Shown in pieces: positions 28,101 through 37,100 of a DNA stretch of 64,000 bases (within the stretch, counting starts at the first letter, position 1; each line of letters starts with the position of its first letter). The notes under the pieces are model-generated. The model did no database searches and was not told the DNA's origin. It saw nothing but the letters and a program-made list of their open reading frames with translations. Where the stretch lies: the NCBI RefSeq assembly GCF_033807575.1, contig NC_084706.1, forward strand, positions 20,436,725-20,500,724, given 5' to 3'. The position numbers and the translations under genes were made by a program. Source of the DNA: Cydia pomonella (taxonomy: Eukaryota > Arthropoda > Insecta > Lepidoptera > Tortricidae).

Positions 28101-31100
28101 CAAAGCTGCGTTTACATTCTTTATCTGATTAAAATTAATTGCCAATTACACAGCTACCTATAACAAAATCTTTATCAATAAAAGGAATTTAAGCTGAAAT
28201 GCAAGGTCTGAACCAAGTTAATTTCAAGTAAATTGAATTAGGTACTTGAAAATCGCTTAATGATCAGCAAATTTCACAGGAGAGGCAAAAAGCATTTAAC
28301 ACGTGATAAATTAAAGAAGAATTCAATTACGATACAATGTAGTAAAACAAAACAAACGAATACTTTTGTTTAAAGATTACTTAGAACAGTAACAGTTTAC
28401 TGTTCTTGATAGTTATGAGCAATGTTTTTGAAATTAATTGTAATCGTAAACGTTGTAATCCGATCATGGATTGTTAAATTATATTAATTAAAGTGGTATT
28501 CAAAATAACACGGATAAGTAAACAGAGAGCTTGCAAATAAGTAGGTACCTTATATAGTACTTTATGTGACTGCTATACATATAATGAAAGACATTAAAAC
28601 ACAAGTGTGGGTTTAACAAACGAATGAAGTGAGTTTCTTAAGAGGACCACACGAGTTGGCCATTATTTACAGATTTTTAAGGCATCATAGAAGGTTTATG
28701 ATATGTGTGTAGATAAAGTAAATTAGATATTGCAGAGTATTGATCCTTACGTTCGTTCCAACAATACGATTCATAGACAATCTAGATATCGTAATGTTAT
28801 TTCAGTTTATTTCAGAGGTTATTTGGTTGATTTCAATACTTTGTGAGTTGTATTTAGGTCTACAATAACATTTTAAGTGATGATTATTGTGTAGTTCTCG
28901 AGAAAAGTGTGATAATGTCTTCGAGAAGTGTTTGATTACATGATAGGACAATTAAGGCTGATACACAGATCGACCTAACCCCAAACTAAGCAAAGCTTGT
29001 ACTATGAGTCGCCTAGTAAGGCGACGATATACATACGTATATAGATAAATATGTACTTACACATAGAAAACACCATGACTCAGGAACAAATATCTGTGTT
29101 CATCACACAAATAGATTCCCTTACCGGGATTCGAACCCGGGACCATCGGCTTCATAGGCAGGACTACCTACTAGGCCAGACCGGTCGTCAAGGTATATTT
29201 AGGGTTTTCAATGCAGATACGAAATATATGATATAATCCTGTTCTGATTTCCATACATTTCAGATCCGTTGTGCAATCCCTAGGTATACCTGGAGTGTTT
29301 AATTGTTCCATTTATAGAGATATATTTCTTTTTGTTAAACTATCAGAATCAGTTTTTGCAAATACTTTTGACGCAGTCTGATACGCTACGTTTGATACTG
29401 ACTGAACAAGTAAAGGCGTCTTCGACAATTTAATGAAATTTAATGAGTACACTAAGCAGATGCTGCCCTTGCCTGTGTCGTGGGACGCCTTTGCCACGCA
29501 AAGTCGCCAAGGTGTAATGAATGTTAAGAGTTGATGAAATCTCAAATAAAACATAATCGCTTTAAAATTACTTCCGACGTTTCGAAGACGACATTGCGTC
29601 GGCTAAAGTTGTTAACTTCGTAACTCCTCCTGAGTAGTTACGGGGTTTGCAACTTAACGTATTGTAGGCCAAAGTATCAAATCCCTAGTGTCCTGTAATG
29701 GAGTTACGAGGTTTGCGAGTTTAGCCGACGCATTGTCCTCTAGCCTTACCACGATTGCCTTAGTCTCAAACTGCCATAATCGCTAACGTCTGCGTAACTT
29801 ACTTTGTATACATGACGCTAGCACTAATATGCAAGTACGAGCGACACGCATAAAAAGTAAGTGATGCACGCGCTAGCGAATATGTCGGTGTCAAACCGGA
29901 GGAAGCCGTAGAGTTTTCGGAGAGACTGGCCAAAGTTGATGTCAATCAAAAAATCTTTGTGTATGATGGCTCCATCGATATTGTCGATCATTACGTCAAC
30001 GTCAAGGTTTAGGAAGGCACGTGTTTTATGAAGATAATTGGACGGTGAATATCCATGGTGTAGTTTAGTCAAACGTAGAAAGTTGATAACAAAATCTCTT
30101 ATCCGCGCGAGTTTATACGAACTACCCTCACTAATGTGTGAAAATTGCGAAAGTTTAAATCAGTGAATCTCAAAAAGACTAGATACTGGGCTAAAAATTT
30201 GGATGTATGCCTAATAAAACAGTATCCAATATTATTTCAAAAGCTTCGTCATCTGCAGATGTATTTGAATTACTACTCTTTATGAAATAAAGCCCAACAC
30301 CGCGTCTGTCTGTGTGTATGTTTGTTCGCGATAAATTCAACAACTCCTGAATGGATTTTCATGCAGTTTACCTACCAATAGAGTGAGTAGTGAGGAAGGT
30401 TTGGGTGTATCATTTGAGATTTAAGATATTAATGTGAGCTGTAAATCATGCTGAGCACGAGGTAGCTTCAGCCTGAAACTCGACCCTTTAACGACAAGGA
30501 TAAACAATAATTAATCCTTTCTGAAGGCCAAAGCGACCCGTTAGATGAGTGGTATTTAGGCCCCGTTGGTTCAGGTACTTCTCTCAATGTCACTGAATGA
30601 GATAGCTGTGCGTGCCCCGGATCACGGATATCGGACTTCGAATTTTAATATTTTGTAAGTTTTAAAAAAAATATAGTACCTAATCAATGAGTTCATCCAA
30701 AAATATTTATACAAGCAATTTTTAATGTTTAAAGCTTTTGTTACAAATGTTGTACGTGCAGTTTAGACCTATGTTCGTGATTTTTTTATATCAAGCAAAA
30801 TACAAGAAATCAGGTTTCGAATCAATGACGTTACTACAAAAAGCTCTCAAGATTGCGTATTAAATTTTTGGAAACCATATTGGGATCTAAAAAAGCGCTA
30901 CGGTTTTTCAAAAACTCTCTCAACCTATTGCACCTTAATGTAATTACATATTGAAACTAATGATAACAGATTAGCTCTTACTCGGGACTACCTACAATAT
31001 TAATTTAAATCCGACGAGAGTGTGGTGAAAACATATTACATGGAATAACGATCTCATGTGGTCGAGACCCTGTCATGAGAAAACGTGGAAGAAGAGATAT

Positions 31101-34100
31101 ATGGCAGGAATACATTGAGGTATAGTACTAGAGTCGGCATCTCTAACAAAATGTTTCCGCACCTCAATGAAGTGCTGGTACTTCAATGCGTTTTGTACGT
31201 ATCCGACTACTGGCTTTAAAAAATATATAAAATCTAAAAAGGCCTTTATGCGTTATGAATATGTATTCTAATAATATCAAGAAACATAACAAAAGCAATA
31301 TAATAATAATCCACTGCGAAAAAACTCCTGTTTTAAGCTTATTTAGATTATTTTGAAACTTCACTTTAAACACACGTAGTGGTACACCATTTTCTTTGGG
31401 GCATAGATTACTATTCGCAGATGTAACACATAGGTACTAATGATTACCTACCTTATTTTTTGCATAATATATACACAATAATCATATATTACAAATTGAA
31501 AGAGTTTTATGACCATTTTTATAAATTTTAATATTACCAGTGTCACATATGTAAAACAATTTGAATACACTTGTAATAAATAAATATTATAGGACATTTT
31601 TACACAAATTGACTAAGTCCCATAGTAAGCTCAATAAGGCTTGTGTTGTGGGTACTCAGGTCTCAGACAACGATATATATAATATATAAATATTTATAAA
31701 TACTTAAATAGATAGAAAACATCCATGACTCAGGAACTAATATCCATCATCACACGAATAAATGCCCTTACCAGGATTTGAACCCGGGACCATCAGCTTC
31801 GTAGGCAGGGTCACTACCCACTAGGCTAAACTGGTCGTGTAAGGAAACAAACACATTTTATCTAGATTATTTACAACGCGTATGTAGGCGGAAAATGAAC
31901 AGTTGTCATAACAGTTTCGGCTCTGGCCACCTATGCTTATTCTTTAGCTTAGTGACAGACGGCAAACGCCGAAAATGGCGGACATAATGTGTTCTCGATA
32001 GCCTGTCTAGTACGCAGTACATTTATGTCAGTGCAGGAAGATGCCCATTTAATTCATTGGAACTAAATTTTTAATACTAAATTGAACTGTCACTCTATAC
32101 ATGAGAAATATGAGAATATATAACAACGCCCTCTTTACTCTATTTGTAGTCGGGCTTTCCTCATAAATGAAAATCGACTAAAACATATTTATAAATAAAA
32201 TAAATACTTAAGGATTTCTAAAATAGGTATACCTATATAGGTACCATATACCATAATCAATGAGCGGAATTCTTCATAGCAAAAATCAAACTGTCAGAGG
32301 GATTGACCTAACTGTTTTATCGACTTATCGATGTTACGGAATAATATCGCATTAGGTATCCATAATAAACTTAAAAGATTATTCTGTAACATTTGACCTC
32401 TTTGATAAGCAACTTGCATCTCCGTATTAAAGTAAATCATGTCAGCGTCACATATGTCATTTATGTCACTTGAGTTTTCATGAGTGATTTCCGTGCCGTG
32501 TTACTAAAATGGTTAATCCTAAAAGAAAACAATAAAAAAAATGGATACAGAAAGATTCTTATTTCAGTTTCAAAGAAGATTCTTCCACAATATATTGCTC
32601 TAAATGTTACGGTCATTTACATCATAAAAGTATTTTCTGTTTTATTCTTTACTATTATACCAAAATACAGTGGCGGTCAGCTAATTAGGGACACCTGTGT
32701 TTCGTTAAGTGACAAATATTTATCGATAAGTCGATAAAACAGTTAGGTCAATCCCTCTGACAGTTTGATTTTTGCTATGAAGAATTCCGCTCATTGACCA
32801 TAATATACCATAATTTTGTCAACATGAAATCACAAGTAAGAAGTACGAGTATACTATAAATTACATATAAAACAAAAATTCGTTGTGAAATTAACAAAAG
32901 AATCAAGTTTCTTAACAAAAAAATATTTGACGTGACAACTTCTTCAACTTTCAAAGGAAAGTAAATAATGAGCAAAATAAGCTTACACCGGTGTTGCCCT
33001 TGAGCCATTTTAGATGTTGTTTTTGTGGGGGGCCCATGTTTTTTTCACCGCACAGTGCGTGACCATTTAAGTTCTAGGGTGTGAGGATGAACACCCTGCC
33101 GTCGGCGGGCGATGCGGATAGAAAGTTTGTTGTGGGCGCGAGTCACTGTCTGCCGGAAATAATATTGGATACCGTTTTATTAGGCAGGCGTCCGGTTTTT
33201 TATCCCATAGCCACTAGGCTATGGGAAAGCAATGCACTAAATACTAATTTAGTGCATTGCTTTCACCCAATAGCCCAGTTTATTTGAGATTCTATCAACT
33301 AATCTTCATCAGTCCTTCCCTGGCGGGACTCGTCGGCTAAAAGTCGCAAACCTCGTAACTCCACTTTTTTTTTAAAGATGTATTGAAACTTATATATATC
33401 ATCGCTCTGAATGTTTCAACCATTGGGTCAAAAAAATTGTGAAACAAAAGCTTAGTAAATACTTTCAATGAAAACCATAGTGAACATGATGGGTCCAGCC
33501 GTTTTTGAGTTATTGCAAAAAATCTTCTCTTCTTAGTAAAAAGACGTACAAAGCGCTGCGAAGGTATTCCCTTATGTTGTGTAAATAAAGTGACAAACCC
33601 AAAAATTTTAAGTATTTTTATTATCTACAATAACTTGTTCGGATTAAAATATTTTCGCCAATTTTTATAGCAAAACTCCTAACTGCCATTTTTTCCAGAC
33701 AATAGCTTTACAATTTTCTTAAGAAAAACTCGGAACTCCATTATTATTTTCTGGGTTCAGATGAGATTTTTATTAAATAAATGTGAACAATCTAATGGCT
33801 ACATTTAACTTAACATTATGTAGAAAAAAAAACTAAGCCAGTATTCATACAAAGTTTTTGGTAAAGACAGTTTTTTGTGCATCGTGTAAAATTTGGTCAG
33901 GTTGAGTTACGAGGTTTGCGACTTTAGCCGACGGGGTGTTGCCTCTACGTGCGGCCCATTGCACGCGGGCACTCCATGTCTTAGCTTCGGTCTCAAGCAC
34001 ACTTTCCAAAGGTCCGAAACACCATTATTCCGTGATGGAATAGACAGCAAAATATAATAGATAATAAAGAGAATGTGCCCGGAATATTAAAATATCTTAT

Positions 34101-37100
34101 TATGAGCCTATATTGTCCAACTGCTGGGCAAAGGCCTCCCTCTTATTCTTCCACTTGTCCCTATCCTCGGAAGTCTCCCACCAGTCTCTGTCAAAGGCGT
34201 CAAGTTCATCCCGCCATCTCCGAACACAACAACATCTGCTAACGCCAAATGACAACTAATAAAATAAAAATAAAAACCCGACAGCGTAATAAACCTATAT
34301 GGAAAACTTAAGAGAGATTGGTAGCTACCGTATATTTGTTATAGATCTTAAATATTTTTCAAATCCTTTTAATAACTCGACATAGTCCGTAGATTGTATT
34401 ATTTATTTTTTACAATATGGCATTTGATTTTTGCCACACTTTGTAGGGTGACTGTTTGAAGTTGGGTTGAGACAAAACTTCCGTGATACAATTGTCCTGG
34501 TTATATTTGATCTTTAGTTTATTTGTTACATCGTATTTATAACTGGAAATAAGTACAGAAGTCTTACCAACACAGATATAGTGTGAGTGCAGACATATCC
34601 AGCCAGTAAAGTCCCAATAGATCCAGCTACGATGCCAGAGTTCTTGAAGGCTGCTGGCATCGCCAGAATGCCAGAACCTAGACATGCCTTCAGCAGGTGA
34701 AGTATTGAGCCGATTGTACTGAAAAAATAAACTTTTAAGACAATTTTTTGTGTACGGAAGTATTGAATAGTATAGGAAAGTGAAAGGTCTCGTACCTAAT
34801 GGAAAGGTTAAGAAGGTCAATTAAAATATTATTTTATTAACTTCAGAAATATTCATAAAAATAACACAAAAAAGACAAAGAAAATATAAATGGAGTGCCG
34901 ATTATCATTTACATATATATAGCGCAATATTATTATTGTCTAGATCATTACAAAATAAATAGTTAAATTTTAAATCACTAATAGGTTGTCGCGGCTTGCC
35001 AGCAAGCGTTTCAGTTTTGAATGATTCACGGTTAGTTTCTCTAAACTTATACTAGGATAGGCTAGACCGAGCATGGCCTACACAACTTTGACACCCACCC
35101 GCTATCTTGAGTTACCCGTGAACAAGATGCATGTAACTGCGTCAAAATATCATGTTCCATATCCCGTTCAATATAGGTAAGTCTAGTGAAACTAATCGTG
35201 AATCATTAGAAACTGTTATGGATTCTTCATATTAAATTTCATAAAAGTTGAATGGCAATAAATGGTCAAGTGGTCGAATACAACTCAATGGTCAACATGT
35301 GTATTAAAAGCTAGCCGGATGGCCGAATGCCCGACGGCGTACTTACATCCGTAGACTTAGAAGGTCGAAGCCCAACAGAGAGCCAAAGATTTTAGGTTAG
35401 TGGAATATTTATTTCTTTAGCCCTCTTGCAAAGTTGTTGTTTAACCTCTCGTGCTAGCGAAAAATTCGAGAAGTGAAATCTTGAGCGTTGCGAAAGTTTC
35501 AAGGCACGAGGGTTAAACAAACATTGCCTCCGAGTGAAACACAAAATTTTTCACCATACCAACGCGAGGAAAATACCAAGTATAAAATACTAAAAAAATG
35601 AAACAAAATCAAGTGAACATAGTAAAAAAATAGGCTGTGACAGACAGACAGACGGACGGACAAACAGACGCACGAGTGATCTTATATGGGTTCTGTGTTT
35701 TCCTTTTGAGGTACGGAACCCTAATATTATTCAAAATAATCATTTAGAAATCCATTCTACCAGCTAACATAAGGAAACAACTCAAAATTGGACCTGGGCC
35801 GTCAACAGTTGGTGTTGTGAAAAAACAATTTTAGGTACTTACGAATTAGGGTGCTCGAGTTCACGGTGTTCGAACGGGTTGTATGGCTTCTCATTCTTTT
35901 CTTCACATGTCGCTATACTCAATGATGATTCAAAACCAGGGTTGTCTTTTAAATTGGCACTGAAACGAAACAAATATACTTCATTATCATTAGTAACTGT
36001 CACGGCAAAACAACCCGCGGCGTTACAACACAGCTCAAATCGATAAAAGCCAGGTATTGTTTATTTTGCTGATAACAAGTCATTTATTTGATAAATTGAT
36101 ATACTACCCGTACTTTGGTATAGAATAAACCCCAAACATTAAAAATCTCATCTTAGTCTGTTAAATATTGGGCAATTTAATACTGAAACTAGATATGTCA
36201 AGTAAGAAAGTCTAATACTCAAAGTGAGCTTTTAGTCAGAATTTTAAATTAACTAAACACTCATTTTAAATTAAGATACGTTGTATATTAAAGAGGCTTA
36301 AAAAGATAAGTACTAATTTAATTTCAGAGAATAGTTATTCAACACGATTTTCGCAAAATTATTAGATACGTCGACAATGGGCAGAATTATTGTTAGGGAC
36401 AATACGATTTTTAGTAGAGGCCAACAAAGCTTTTTTTTTTACTTAATTGCTCGTTTTGGATCTTATTACGCATGGTTTCTTTTGTGCTCTTTCTGGCTAT
36501 GTACAATTTATTTGCGTAATTTGGTTTTTTTTATTTATTGCTCTGAAACAAAAAACTGAAATGTAGTACATAATTTCGTCAAACTGCGAAATTATAATAT
36601 GGATCTTTTACACTGTATAATTGTATAATTGGAATTTTTATATAAGTTTTAAAGTACTTACTCGCTTTACTCTTTGGTCCTTTTCTAGCAATTTCATTGT
36701 TACGCTTGTTTTTTTTTAGCTTGCTCTATATCTCGTATCGATAAATTCCATTTTGACAAGCTGGACACAATTTTCACCGAGATTAAACTGGAATCCAATT
36801 TATTAATTTCGAGCGCTTGATTTCGTTTATCTGTATGTGTTTCGTGTGTGATCTCTTCAATATAATCTCTACTCCACTACTAGGCAATTTAATTCTACTA
36901 CTAGAATTGTGAATAGAAACACAAAAAATACGTCCATATTTATTTCTCTACCAAGGAAGAAATCTGTTATGTTTGATTAATTTTCGAATTCCATGCATCT
37001 TTGTCATACTCGTTGTTAAACATGAGCTTTTCTCTTTCTTTTTCGGTAACCGGGAGCTCATTAGTTTGCCCAGATGCGATTAAAGGCAACTTGAACTTGT

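Noticed and set aside
29312..29554. Minus-strand frame (SKTPLLVQSVSNVAYQTASK...) considered as the transporter's TM2-TM3 loop exon
   Set aside because: No splice sites in the needed phases, and the true loop exon was found at 27534-27655.
29824..30072. Minus-strand frame with DNIDGAIIHKDFLIDINFGQ
   Set aside because: Balanced composition but no known domain. It partly overlaps a MITE relative and no splice sites connect it to a gene.
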